A stretch of 64,000 nt of DNA from Diphasiastrum complanatum (GCA_029204225.1 CM055102.1:28140969-28204968); one strand, 5' to 3'; counted from the first letter of the stretch, positions 32,841 through 44,929 are shown. Numbers and translations: made by a program. Notes: generated by a model from the letters alone, not told the origin.

Positions 32841-35800
32841 TCAATGCTCTGCCTCAAACTCAGATGAATGCTCCGGAGACAACTCAGGGCCCCGAGTTGA
32901 CTCTCGCAACTGATATCTATGTCTGTTTGGTACTGGCATGGGTTGTGTATCCAATAGGGAAGAGTCGTCATCCTCATCCTCCCAATCTGCCTCCGCATTA
33001 GCCCCCAAGCAGGCTAAACCAACAACACCTGCTGCAGTTGGCTGTAATACATCACCTCTACCAGCAACTGGAGCCCTGCGAGGTCGTCCTCTCTTCCCTG
33101 GCAGTTTCTGTGCCCTGCCTTTCTTGTTCGGTGCACCCTTGGGCCTTCCTGGCCTCTTGCGGACGAGGGGAGCCGTCGATGCCTCATCACCCCCATGCAG
33201 ATCACCTGGCTGGCTAGGCTGGGCCCAAGCTGCGGCCGGCTGGGATAGAGAAGCCAAAGTGGGTGTCCCTGTGCAGCTGATAGTGGAGGATAGGTCCGAG
33301 GAGTGTGTGCTCGTGGGCCTGCTGCTGGTGGAGGAACTAGATGTGGAGGGGCCGTCCCTGTAGGAGGAAAGTACAACGGCGATAAGTACTGAAAAGGGCG
33401 CTGTGGTGGACGGTACTGGTACATCCTGGGTGCTGCCAAAGGAGGAGGATGTGATGTGGGTGCTGCCAAAGCAGGAGCCGGTGCTGTGGGTGCTGCCAAT
33501 GGAGGAGGATGTGCCGTGGGTGCTGTCACTGGAGGAGCGTCTGTAGATGTGGGTGCTGCAAGAAAAGATCTGGGCACAGATGGTGGCCTGCCATGGAGAC
33601 CTGCTGCTACAAAAGTGGATGGCGATGAAGGGGCTGCAGGCCTCAACGGTATCGGTGGCACTGGAGGTGCTGTGCGGCGCACATACACCCTCTGAGGAAC
33701 TGGAGGAACTGCAGGCACCTCGTGTAGCTGCTCTGGCTGAGACTCTGTGTAGGGCATGCTGGCTAGAGAGGATGGGAGTGCCCTGACGCTCGGCATTTGC
33801 TGAACCTCTGAATCCAAATCTGCGGTCAAGTCGTCCAGCTGGGCATCTGAATACAAATGGTCTGGGCTTTGGGACTCATCATGAGCACCATCCTCGGGAA
33901 CATCCCGTGCCTCATCCTGTGTACCATGCGGACCCGGCATGGCCTCCCAATCGGTACAATCAAAGTCATCTGGTGACTCCTCTGGTGTGCTGTCATAGAA
34001 ATGCCTATGGCTCTGTGATGCACGCATCCAAGCAGCTGCGGAAGGTAAACCCAAATCAGTCTGCCCCCTATCAAGAGCCTCTTCCATCATATCAACATAA
34101 GAAGGTATGCCACTGGCCCCCCCTGTGTGCCCTGCCCGTCTCCCGGTATAATCTGTGGCATGTGTCCCACCTCTACCACGTGATGCACCTATGACCCCTG
34201 CTCTAGGCGTGTGCCCAACACCTGTATCATATGCCTCATCCCGCTCTGAACTGACGAACAAAACCCGAATAGGCTCATCCTCATCCTGATCATCCTTTGA
34301 CACTGGCTCATCTGCCTCGTACAATGGGGGCTCTCTGTGCTCAAGCCCAAGCTCTCTCTCTCTCTCTCATCTCGGCAAGCTCCTTCTCTCTCTCTGCCAT
34401 CAACTGTGTGCCCAGGTCATCTGCAGGCATGGGATGGGTGCTGTCCGTAGGCAAGTCAACCTGGCTTTCCAAATCGGATATTTTCGTCTGCAAGGTTTAA
34501 AATTGGCATGTCAGAGAAACAACTCTATCAAGAAATGAAACCAACATACCAGGAGTCAACCAACATGCTATGAAAGGTTAGCTTATCACCTGCAATGCGC
34601 TCGTAATGGTCGGAAGTCTCCTGGCGAGACGTGCGTTGGTGCTACAAAACACCAACCGCTCCAACTGACTCACTGACAACCGGTTTCTTCTCCTCGTGTG
34701 AATGAGTGCCCATGTGCTCCAATTACGCTCACACACGGAGGCAGCACAATCCTGTGGTGCGTGCATTGAAATACTTCAGCACATTGTCTTCAACGAAACA
34801 CAACAATGGAGGATAAAATGAGATGCATACCTGAGAAAGGACACGCAGTGCAAGACGCTGTATAGATGGGTATGTGCTACCGAACATGGTCCACCAGGTA
34901 ATGGGTAGCTGCCTCCTCTCTGGATCTTGAGCAGCCGGGTGGCCGAATGTGCCCATGCCGAAACGAAATGTAGCGAGCTCCTCCATGAGCATGATAGGAT
35001 CCAAACCTATGTGTGGACCCACCCTGTGAATGTACTGAAGCCAATCGGCCTCGAGCTCCCTGTCTGCGATCTGTGTCGGAGAGAGGAAGAGGGGATGCAG
35101 CATGTGTGCAACGCTGTGGATACTCCTGTGGAAGTAGTTCCACCGCGTCTCCCAGATGAACTTCAGCTCTGTCATCCTGCAGGTGAGAGGCATGTGGTTT
35201 AGGGCATTACGAAAAAACATAACATCGACAGGAAAACAAACTAACAAACACTGAAAAGATAAAGAGCAATTACAACACTGTACCGCTTACCTCTCTGGCT
35301 GCAAGATGGGCAGCTGCAGGAACTGTCCAATCCGGTCCATGAGCTCATATACCAGTCCAAGTGTCGACCCCTCGCTGTCAGCCATGCGGAGCACAATGTA
35401 AAGTGGTCGAAGCAGTCCTGACAATGTCTATGCATCCCTCCAAAACTGGTCTCCCCTCACCGTGGAAGAAAAGTGCTCCCCATCCTCAGTGCGCGAAAAT
35501 GTACTGGCACACCAAAGATCACTGGCAACCATCTGTAGAAGCTACGCCCTGCACCTGATCAGACGATCGATGACCACCAAGTTGAATGCAAAGCGTGTGG
35601 GGGCTGGCTTACGGAGGTCTAGATGGCTGAACACCCGGAACATGGCAAGAACACGTCTCTTCCTCATGACAAAAGTCACCAGGAAGAGGGCCTCACGGAC
35701 GATGGCTCTCACCCAGGGAAGTGCACCTATGTCCCCCATCAGAAGGTCTATGCCGTGCGTGACACAGGGGGTATAAACAATGTGAGGGAACTCGGCCTCT

Positions 35801-37178
35801 AGCAGTACACCCATCTGAATGCAGTTCGTGGCATTGTCCATCACCACTGTGACGACATGTTGTGGGCCTATGGACAGGATGGAAGACCTGATGACATCAA
35901 ACATGAACTCTGCAGATATGACTCTCCCCCCCTGCTGCAATCCACTGCCCTCAAAAACTATGTGCCCATGCAGCTGGAGACCAGTATGTTGAGGATCGGC
36001 CTCCTCCTGACATCAGTCCAGCCATCGGACATGATGCTGCAACCGTAAGTGGCCCAGTGGCGACGTAGAGGCTCCATCTCTCTAGACAGTGACTCGACCC
36101 TATCCCTCAGCATGTGTGTGCGGACAACCTCTGAACTAGGGACTCTCCAGCTAGGGCTGATAGACTATGCAAGGCGGAAGACCCTTCTGAAGGGCTCGGA
36201 GTCGGTGATGGCAAATGGAAGGTTCAGCTCATAAATCAGGCTGGCCACGACCTGTGTGGCCTCTCTACCCATGTGCGGCTGATGCGCGTCGCGAATGCTC
36301 TGCTGCCTAAGAACTCTCCCAGCTGGACGACGGGTAGCAGACCTCCAGCACGGTGCACCAAACGTGACGGGAATGGATGATGATGCGACAGCCTGGGCAC
36401 TAGTGGATGCATCAGCTGTAGACGTGGAATGGGGAGAGTGGGATGCATTGGCCGGGATGGGTGCAGCAGCATAAGTGGGGTACACTGGTGGAGGGTGGAC
36501 ATCTGGCATGGGATACGAAAACTGCTGGGTAGGGTGGTCATCCGGATGTGAAGGGAAGGAGGAAGGGATCTCCTCAACATCCTGGAAGGCCTCGTCACTG
36601 GCATCCGGGGCCTGCTCCTGCTCGGGAGGCGGAGAGTCCATGAGAAAGTCGTAAACTGAGGGATTGCGAGCAACAGTAGGTGGTGGTGGAACCACAGTGG
36701 CAACTGGCGGACGCGGTGGGACAGGATCCACCGCAATGGGTGCAGATGGGGGTGCGTGAGGCGGAACTGTCTGAGGGGGATGAGGGGCAAAGGGACTAGA
36801 CGAGGATGCACTCCCTCTCCTCGTGCGTGCCAGCCAAGCAGGCAGCAACTCGAGGTCAACCACATAAGGAGCAATGCAAAACCGAAGAACACCCTCCGAA
36901 ATGGTGTTCTCCCCCGCCACAAGACGTGGCTCGTAGGTATCCAAAAGTCGCTGCCTGATGGGAACGGACATGCTGGCACAGGGGGCAACATCTAGTGTGC
37001 CACCATCTCTCGCACGTGCGCCGAGTAGGTGACCTTTAAGGCGAGTGAGGGTGGCAACGGACTCTGTCAGACAATATTGACAGCGCACTATCCTTGCACC
37101 GGACTTGTTAGACTTGTCGGGAACCCGCCTAACAATGTCCACCTCGTCCCACAGATCGACAAGGTTGGAATGCACCAT
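32841..37178 (-). pseudogene. hAT transposase (BED finger, DUF659, hAT C-terminal domain), decayed
   Basis: Translation probably starts at MVHSNLVDLWDEV (37178) inside the open frame 36166-37331. A BED-type finger follows (RCQYC, later KGHLLG and VAPC), then a long Pro/Ser-rich linker. The DUF659 block begins ATQVVASLIYELNLPFAI and continues in other frames with SIMSDGWTDVRRRPILNIL, a TAG near 35966, and VVTVVMDNATNCIQMGVLLE with TPCVTHGIDLLMGDIG (frame 35542-35940). Next come MADSEGSTLGLVYELMDRI with donor GTAAGC (~35292), then FIWETRWNYFHRSIHSVAHM to PITWWTMFGSTYPSIQRLAL (34840-35180). CERNWSTWALIHTRRRNRL (34600-34760) is the hAT dimerisation signature. The C-terminal region (34487 to 32841) is acidic then Pro-rich and ends with AT-hook motifs (KRPGRPKG, KRGRPRR). 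The stop and a frameshift in a G7 tract near 35935 make it non-functional as read. Confidence 0.85.
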
Positions 37179-37587
37179 CTCTGTAGAAAGGACTGGGGAA
37201 AGAAGGCAGAGATCACTCTGGGTGCGATAGGAATCGGAAGGCTTGAAAAAACCACAATAAAGGCCGAAATAGCAATAGGAGGGGAGGACGCGATCAGTGC
37301 AATGCGAAGACAGCCGGGAGGGCGCGGACAATAGGGCGATGGGCGGACAGCAGGGAGGGCGCGGACAGCAGGGAGGGCCCGGACAGTAGGGCGACGGGCA
37401 GGGAGAGAGATGAAGCGAGGGGGGGGGGGGATTAGGTTAAAAAAATATATAGTAATATATTAAATATTAAAAAATATTATACACTAAAAAATATTAAATA
37501 TTGTGGTACCGCGGATCAGTATGGATCCGCGGTACCACACTGGATCCGTGGTACCGGGATCCGCGGATCCTGGTACCGCTGGATCTA

Positions 37588-37589
<2 letters not shown>

Positions 37590-37644
<55 letters not shown>
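37590..37644. repeat. (TA)n-(TG)n microsatellite
   Basis: TA run followed by TGTGTG between the hAT end and the copia LTR. Confidence 0.9.
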
Positions 37645-37648
<4 letters not shown>

Positions 37649-38479
37649 AAAAATACAAAAATAAGTTTGGTAGACGTCAAAAATCTTGTATATAGATAAA
37701 CACACATGTGTGGAGCCTGTTTTCACGTGTGGAAATAGTGTACTTGTCATGTACCATAATCATATAGGTTGTACATATGATTTAATTCAAGTTTTAGTGG
37801 CTAAAAAGGCCAAAAACTAGTTTTCTAGATATATGACACATGGCATCAATCTATTGATTGCATGAGCCAAATATTTTGGTTAGGTGTCATATCCCATGTG
37901 TAGAGGACAACTCACACGTGTGGAATAAGCTGAAGTAGGCGAATTTTGAATTCTAGAAGATTTCCAAGTAGATCTGCATATAGAAGGAAAATGGACCAAA
38001 AGTGCTCAAAATAGAAGGTTTTGTCCAAGTGTCAGTTTTGCATGATGAATCATCATATGACAAAGCACCTTCACACATGTGGGATCAAAGGGATGATCAA
38101 TACCACGAGCTCCAACTTATTGTATATATATAGCCACATTTGGCCATAATCATTGTGAGACACCAATCTTGGTTTTGGAAGCAATTTTGAGTGATTCTCT
38201 CCATTTGTCTACATTTGTTTTGATTGTTTTGAGGTTCTATCAATGTGTACTTGATTTTCAGGTTGGAGTTCGTACCCTGACAGGTTTTCACACGTGTGAA
38301 ACCAGCAAGTACATTTATCTTCAATAAATGATTGTTCTTGTTTGGATTTTATGTCTAGAATTGATCTAGATTGATCTTAATCTTATGTAGATTGATAGAT
38401 CAAGTAAATCTAACATCCAATCCCTCTTGAGGATCAGATTAGGATCCACTCTTGGTCCTTTTTGTACTTTTTTTCCACA
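37645..38479 (+). mobile_element. 5' LTR of copia element A (835 bp)
   Basis: Begins TGTGAAAAATACAAAAATAAG and ends TTTTTTTTCCACA, directly followed by a primer-binding site. A near-identical copy of the same length lies inverted at 58636-59470, which defines both borders. It contains a TATATATATA box near 38119-38128. The palindromic word CACACGTGTG or its CATG variant is repeated (37701-37712, 37721-37730, 37912-37921, 38072-38080, 38289-38298). These are G-box/E-box-like sites of the kind bound by bHLH and bZIP factors. The open frame 38097-38324 (minus) recurs in the other copy only because the LTR is repeated. Confidence 0.85.
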
Positions 38480-38492
38480 TGGTATCAGAGCC
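38480..38492 (+). other. Primer-binding site of copia element A
   Basis: TGGTATCAGAGCC immediately 3' of the LTR, complementary to the 3' end of initiator methionine tRNA, the usual primer of plant copia elements. Confidence 0.85.
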
Positions 38493-41262
38493 AAGTACAA
38501 GAGGTTTTATTGATATTGATAGGGTTGATCCAAATCAAAGCCAAAATTAGCAGTTTTTTAAAAACTAGTAAAATTTTGTGTAGCGAGTTGGATTTGATAG
38601 CTATCCTCAAAATTTTTGATCCAGATCTTGTTGTGGGCTGTAGGAACCCTTTTCACACGTGTGAGGCCGTACAGCTCCAGTTTTGATTGAGAAATTTCAA
38701 AAATTTGTAGAATTTGACTCACATACCCAATTTGTGTGATTTTTGGTGCAAAATCAAGCATTTTCTATAGAAAATCTAATACCTTGATTAGTTCTTGGAT
38801 TAGATCAGCCAAAAAATTAAATTTGAAGCTTGAATTAGGTGCATTAATTGATTATCTCTGATTTTTTGAGTGCATGTTGAAGTTGAGAGAAATTTTGCTA
38901 AAAATCATAGATTAAGGAGTGATATATGCAAGGTGAGAGGTTGAAATCCATTGTACTATCACTCTAGATTTGTTCAAGAGTGATAGGGTCAAGTTTAGAA
39001 GATCAATTTGCTAGAAAACATCCTTGGATATGTCCTCCAAGTGAAACCTTTGAGAGTTTCTAGTGCATATAGAGCATCTATGCAAATTTTTTGTAGAATT
39101 TGAGATAGATTGGCTTCAATTGAGAGTTCTAGAAAAGAGATTGAGATCCAAGTCACATTGTTCAACACTACTCAATTTGTTTGAGTGATTGTAAGGTTTG
39201 AAAAGAGTCATTAAGGTGTCTATGACAAATGTGTAGAGAGAGATCCAATTTTCTAAGAGTTCCTTCCTTTGTAGATGGCAAGATCTAGAAGCTCATTTTG
39301 TGTTGTTATTGGTGGAGAATTTGTATTCTCCTAGGTGATCAAATCTTTCTAAGTGGCATTATCTCTTTGAAGCACAATATCTTAGTGAGAAAAATCACAA
39401 CTTTTGATTTTGAATTTCATTCTAAGTCTTAAAAAGTACAGTAATTGGTGGAATCCATTAAGAGTGATTGAATTCAATTTATTGAGCAAAAATTGACATA
39501 GTATGTATGAAACTCGAATTAGTTCTATTCAACTTTCTTTGTGAGAGTGTGAGGGTCAATTTGAGATCCCATTGGATGTCTAGAATGAGGAGGAGTCCAT
39601 ATTTGAGTATTCATGCATGGTTGAGATCTTTGTGAATCTCTAGTTGTCTAATTTTTTAAGCTTTGTGAAAAGTTGGTGGTATAGTTTGTTGTCAAATAAT
39701 ATCAAACTCATTCTAAATCTCAAGTGTGAGATTATTTGGGTCAAGAGTGAGTCTAGAAGAAGTGATTAAGTTTGATTTTCATGTATTTGAAACAAAACCC
39801 ATCTTTTGTTCAAGAATCTCAAGTGTTGAGATAACTAGTGAAGTGAAAAGGAAAATCTAGTTGTCAAATCTTTTTCATATCCATTTCAACTTTCAAAATT
39901 GGTATTTGATGAGTCCAATAGGAGAGTGGATCTGATTTCTTCAAAGATTGTATGCTTTTGTCTTAGTGATCAAAGTAAAGTTTCCAAGTGACTAGTCACT
40001 AGTGTGAAGATTGATTCTTAGGTTTGTGAGTTAGATCTTTTGTAGATCCTTCTAGATTGTTGAAGATGTTTAAATATAGTCTTTTGAGAGTCACAAATTA
40101 CATGTGTAGAATCATATCACAAGTTTTTATTCACATAGCATCAATAGGTGGCATCCTATTGAAGGAAAGAAAGGATCTTAAGTGCAACCTTTGTGACAAG
40201 GGAGGATATATTTTCTCAAGATACTACAAAAAGAAGACCAATCCATCCAAGGAGAACCAAAGCAAGGGGGCCGAGGTGAAGGATGGAGCTTCAAGTTCAA
40301 AATGCAAATACAAGAAGGACAAATCCAAGGAAAGGTGTTTCTTTTTTGGAAAGGTGAATGAGGCTTGGAGTCTCACAGGGACTTGCAAGATTTGTCTTCA
40401 AGAGTCCATCACAACACATGTTGAATCTTTTGAAATTTTTCATTTGGAAGTGCATTGTTTGGTTCAAGATGCAAAGATAGATGTCACTTTCATGAAAGCA
40501 ACTTGGATTTATTTTATGTCCTTGGAAAGTATTTTGCTTGGAACTTTAGATAAGTTCAAACTTATTGTTATAATCCAAGAGAAATCAATCAAGAATAAGG
40601 AGCAATCACAAAATGAAAATAGTTTCATTTATGCTCTCATGTCAACTTATGAAGAACCATTTGGCTTTGAAGAGATTTTTGTATCTCAAAGGTGGATTAA
40701 GGCAATACTAGTTGAGTGTGATGCCTTAAAAGATAGCAAAACATGTTTTCCTTGTAAGCTTACATTAGTTATGAAGTCAAGGAAATGAAAATATCTTCAT
40801 AATGTAGGATCTTTTGGTTTCAATAAGATCATGAATGATGTGTTCATTCATAAAGATGAAAATTGTAAGTTTTCAATCTTAAAGGCGAGTTGTAAACTTC
40901 TTATGAGAATAAGTGAAGCATCCAAAGTGGACACTTACATCCATAAGCAAGTAGTTAGCCTTATTGAAATGGAAATGCCTTTTGATTTCAATATTAGAAA
41001 AATCATGCCAAGTTTTGGTGATTTTTGGACTTATGTTTCTAGCATAACTAATTTTGATGATCATAGGAAGTGCATATTGTTTGGTCATAGTTGTTGTGAT
41101 CATTATGAGACATGGAGGTCTCAGATTTCCATCAAGAAGGAGCACCATGAAGAGGATCTTAAAGAATCATCTCAAGGTTCAAGTGTTCCAAGGATTGAGG
41201 AGGAGAGATCTTCTCAAGTTGTGATTCCAAAAAGAAACTCAAAAACAAGCATGAAGTTGTAG
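38493..41262 (+). pseudogene. Degenerate interior of copia element A (gag/pol remnants)
   Basis: The first 1.5 kb has no open frame. Frame 40057-40788 contains a CNLCDKGGYIFSRYYKKK stretch resembling a worn gag zinc knuckle. It later has YALMSTYEEPFGFEEIFVSQ and RWIKAILVECDAL, which match the start of a copia reverse transcriptase (E-P-x-x-F-E-E-A, W-x-x-A-M-x-x-E). Integrase is absent between them, so a large deletion joined gag to RT. Frame 40831-41262 is a further decayed piece. No 3' LTR follows on this strand. The protein-like look of these frames should not be taken for a host gene. Confidence 0.55.
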
Positions 41263-41269
41263 ATAGGAA

Positions 41270-42590
41270 TTAAAAAAGGTTCACTTTTCTGTTTTAACAT
41301 TCCACCTGGCCACAAATTGGTTTGCTAGGATGACAACCACCAATACTGAGGTCTCATGGGGCAAACATGCAACTAGCGGGATCCATACGAATGTCTAAAC
41401 CACTAGCCTGTGTAAAAAAGATGAATTTTTTATTATCAACAAATTGATACAACACAACCTCTACTTGCTTTGAAAAACTAGAGTTGATACAATGCATCCT
41501 GCTAAATTGAGAATAAACCAAGAGCAAGTTGCTCTATTTATAAACCTCCGCAAATGGCATGTTACTGGCAGCCACTCTTTGGGTGCTAATGACATGAGTA
41601 TTCACAGTTCTTTTGCACATAGATTGTCTTGCAACCTACGTGGCCACCACAATCTATCCTCTGTATAGTTACCTCTCTATCTTTTAAAGGTAATCTTTGT
41701 GCTGTTGGAAACATCTTGCAGTTACTTCTACGCGAATGAAGAACAAACCTAGCGAATAACTAAGGTTATGCCATCACTTGATCCTCCAAAGAGCGAAGGC
41801 AAATTACAATTTGCATTCTTTCAAAATGACAATATCACTATAAGTGCAAATATAGAACAAAATAAAACTACAGAGGGAGAAAAGGGGGAGTGGGCTGTAC
41901 ACATATCTTTGATTGAAACTTAGTGATCTGCTGAAACTGTGATACCTAAGAAGAAGTTTCTTGTCCAAGTATTTGCAGGCTACTAGTTCACCAATGGTCG
42001 GTTAAAAAGGTTGAAAGTGCTCAAGATCAGGGTGGGGTTGCCCTAGTGGACGTCGTGGGCCTCTGCAACCAAAGCATAACATGAAGCCAGCCACTATCAG
42101 ACACAAACTATTCATGCCAAACAACAACAACGTATATTTGGAACAAAGAATGAAGCCATGATGCAGAAAGAAGAGACTGCATCATAAGTTACACGCAGAG
42201 AACCAAAAGGAACGGAATGCATTACAAACTTTGCGAATTAGGGAGATGGTAATGTGATGTCCAGTGCGATGTGAGCTGAAAGAAAGCTTGCTTTCTGGAT
42301 TTCGAATAAAAGTTCCAAGGGAGCTCTTAATCTTTCCAATGCAGAGATGTCTGCTAGAGCTCTTCTCGAACAGATAAACGTTGATCCTTACATTGCTACT
42401 TGCTCACATTTTCTATCATACAACAAAAGTTCCATGTGAATGCCCAATTTCTGCGTTTGATTCACTGCAATCCGCCATATCCCTTCTCTCCAATAACCAA
42501 AGATGTAGTTCATAAAAGGCTCAGACCCATTCGAAGGAACCGATGAAATTCCCTTGTCCCTTGCCCCTTGCCTCGTCGATCGCAGCACCG
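41270..42590. other. No gene seen; probable 3' flank of the 42.6-kb exon
   Basis: No motif-bearing frame; the frame 42388-42588 (minus) lies just downstream of a stop codon and looks like 3' UTR. Confidence 0.35.
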
Positions 42591-42591
42591 G

Positions 42592-42856
42592 TCATTTCTT
42601 GGCCCTACGAGTTTTCTTAGGTGCCCAGACCTCGAATCGGACAGCAGGACATCCGCAAGGAACTCGATAAATCAACATCGCTGATCTGCCGTTGGGTGGA
42701 GCCATCCTTTTGAGTTTTGCCTCAAGCTCCTTCTGATCCTGAGTGAGCTCCACTCCCCTATTCCATGGAAGCAACTCGGATGGATTCTTCAGTCTCCAGC
42801 TGAATATCAAATTCCACGCTTTACGTAATCCATTGCAATGGGGATTTCGGCACTTC
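42592..42856 (-). CDS. Orphan last exon of an unidentified Cys-motif plant protein
   Basis: The minus-strand frame reads KCRNPHCNGLRKAWNLIFSW, then LPWNRGVELTQDQKELEAKL, KRMAPPNGRSAMLIYRV and PCGCPAVRFEVWAPKKTRRA before ending at 42592. The CxNPxCxGL ... CGCP arrangement (two Cys pairs that could bind a metal) followed by a basic WxPKKxRR tail gives the impression of a conserved plant protein of unknown function; this is recollection, not a search result. An acceptor-like TTCAAG at 42857 would start the exon. Upstream, simple GAGAGAATTTTT repeats and a CT microsatellite and then a Helitron replace any earlier exons, so the gene may have been cut off. Confidence 0.5.
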
Positions 42857-42884
42857 CTTGAATTGTGTTGATACATCTCCCATG

Positions 42885-43169
42885 AGAAAGAGAGAATTTT
42901 TCATGACTCCAAAGAGAGATTTTTCGAGACTCCAAAGAGAGAATTTTTTGCGAATTTTCGCGAAAGAGAGAATTTTTTGCGACTCCAAAAAGAGATATTT
43001 TGCGACTCCAAAGAGAGAATTTTTGCAAAAAATTCACGAAAGAGAGAATTTTTCGTGACTTGAAAGAGAATTTTTTGCGACTCGAAAGAGAGTGAAATTT
43101 TCACGAAAAAGAGAATTTTTCGCGACTCGAAAGAGAATTTAATTTTTTGAGTCCTCCGAAAAAAATTCG

Positions 43170-43172
<3 letters not shown>
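42885..43172. repeat. Degenerate tandem repeat, GAGAGAATTTTTCGCGACTC-like unit
   Basis: About ten imperfect copies of a 25-35-bp unit alternating GAGAGAATTTTT and GCGACTCCAAA or GCGACTCGAAA. The related TTCGAA/GACTCGAA vocabulary occurs in the Helitron arrays at 30.4, 49.2 and 58.2 kb. Confidence 0.75.

Positions 43173-43173
<1 letters not shown>

Positions 43174-43227
<54 letters not shown>
43174..43227. repeat. (CT)n microsatellite
   Basis: About 54 bp of CT. Confidence 0.95.
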
Positions 43228-43229
<2 letters not shown>

Positions 43230-43725
43230 GATCTAGTGACGGTTGATGATTTGGAAAATGGCTGAATAAGAGAGAAGGTTGGATCGCCTTCTTCTAGTTG
43301 TAAGTGCCCGTCGTTGACAGAGGCCGATCTAGGTGGCGACCGATGATTTGGAAGATACATATGTATATATGACCTGCATGATAAAAACAAAAAAGTCTAT
43401 GTCAATAAGAAAGTTTACACTTGAAACTGATATTATACACAACTCTCTTATTTCTGATTAGTGTAGTTCAATCTATTCAATGTCAAAGTTCAAAGCGTAT
43501 GTTGATTAGACTCACTTCATGGTTCATGATGATTTTTCGCATTCAGAAAAGCAAATTATAGTAGTGACTGATGATAAAGAAATCTCCAACATCTGAGCAA
43601 ATTAAACTTGTTTGAGCAAGTTGTGAATCAACAATCAATGTAAATAAGAATGTCTTCCTATCAATAGTTTATCTGCAAGCACAAATCTAAAGAAAGTTTG
43701 TGGCAATTAAGTTTTCCTCTATAAA

Positions 43726-44905
43726 CTAATGCAGTGAGTGATACACTCCCAAATAAAAAGAAATTTTGAAATATATAAAAATGAAGCAACTACTTAGGAT
43801 TTTGTGTTGCACCACATCAGAGTCATCATGCTCAACCACACTATCAGCACTATAAAATGTGCAAGCATCACCAGGAAGTTGCTCAACAACTTTCGACTTG
43901 ATTTCATCCACGTTTTCATTCAACGGAGTCAATATTGCACTGCTTCTTAAAAAATCCACATCCATGTAACGTCGTGCAATATCAGAGAAAGTGAATGAAA
44001 TCAATTCACACACAATCCGCATCCTTGCACACATACACTTTGACAAAGAAATCAAATCCAAGCCACGCTGCACGAATGTGGGCTCGTGACCATCTCCAAT
44101 ACTCAACAAATACTCTGCGAACCTCAACTGCTAGTTCCTATCGGCTCCCTCCACACCCATAATGCACATGTTCGTTGATAGTTTGTGCACCTCCATATAA
44201 TTCCACAAACACGAACTTCAGTGAAGCGCTCACAATCTGTGCACGACTGCCCCGTCGCACCACCGGGAGCACCTGACGGAAATCACCACCAAAAATGATC
44301 GAAATCTCTCCAAATGGAGTATCAATACCTAACATTTCCCGTAGAGATCGATCCACACACTCAATGGCATACTTATGTACCATGGAAGCCTCATCCCAAA
44401 TAATGAGTCGACATGCCATCAAAAGCTTACCTAACGGAGACTATTTCCAGATGTTGCAGGTCGAGCTTTCATTCAATTCCATCGGAGGAATCCTAACTCT
44501 AGAGTGCGTGGTCCTACCACCTTTCATTAACAATGCAACAATCCCCGATGATGCAACTACCAGTCCTATCCAACCTTGTGCACGCACATACAACAGCATA
44601 ACACTATAGAGAAATGTCTTACCTGTACCACCCGGACCATCTACAAAGAACACTCCACCCACTCTTCGTACCACATGCTCACGTACTACACGGTCAAAAA
44701 TCATGCGTTGATCTACATTCAATCTCTCGATGTCAGCCTCTACCTCTAGAAGGGTCTCATCGAGAAATATCTCCTCGCAAAATAGTGGAAAAAACTCGAC
44801 ATCGCTTTCGGGAAGTGTGAAGCCAAAATTTGTCAACGACTTTTCCAATGCCTGCATGTGCATCTCCACATCTAGAAGAGCCCTATCTACCAAAATCTGA
44901 CTCAC
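43726..44905 (-). pseudogene. Helitron helicase domain (PIF1-like), frameshifted
   Basis: Superfamily 1 5'-3' helicase that unwinds DNA during rolling-circle transposition. Frame 44441-44905 has the Walker A FVDGPGGTGKTFLYSVML and a preceding LNVDQRMIFDRVV. Frame 44138-44422 has LIIWDEASMVHKYAIECVDR (Walker B, D-E) and IIFGGDFRQVLPVVRRGSR. Frame 43726-44127 has FAEYLLSIGDGHEP, RSSAILTPLNENVDEI and YYSADS-like FYSADS. The C-terminal motifs beyond HKILSS are lost. The frames are offset, so at least two frameshifts separate them. Confidence 0.85.
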
Positions 44906-44929
44906 AATAACAATCTCGCACGTTACTGG

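Larger units (their letters stand above)
31342..37589. mobile_element. hAT-superfamily DNA transposon, ~6.25 kb, two convergent ORFs
   Basis: The termini are inverted: CATAGTGGCACGTGGTACC at 31342 and, on the other strand from 37589, CATAGATCCAGCGGTACC. They share CATAG and GGTACC. The flanking octamer ATATATAT (31334-31341 and 37590-37597) fits an 8-bp hAT target duplication, although the site lies in a TA microsatellite, which weakens that point. GGTACC and GATCCGCGG palindromes cluster within 150 bp of both ends, as expected of subterminal transposase sites. Inside are a DUF659-type transposase on the minus strand (37.2 to 32.8 kb) and a small plus-strand ORF (31997-32341). The element is clearly richer in G+C than its surroundings. 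Confidence 0.75.

Noticed and set aside
33456-33786. Plus-strand Gly/Ala-rich ORFs opposite the hAT transposase tail
   Set aside because: Antisense shadows of the Pro/Ala-rich repeat; the minus-strand reading has the AT-hooks and domain order.
38097-38324. 75-codon ORF conserved in two places (also 58791-59018)
   Set aside because: It lies inside the copia A LTR and is shared only because the LTR is duplicated; no codon-level conservation beyond nucleotide identity.
40057-40788. 243-codon ORF considered as a host gene
   Set aside because: It sits inside copia element A and contains a worn zinc-knuckle-like stretch and the start of copia RT.
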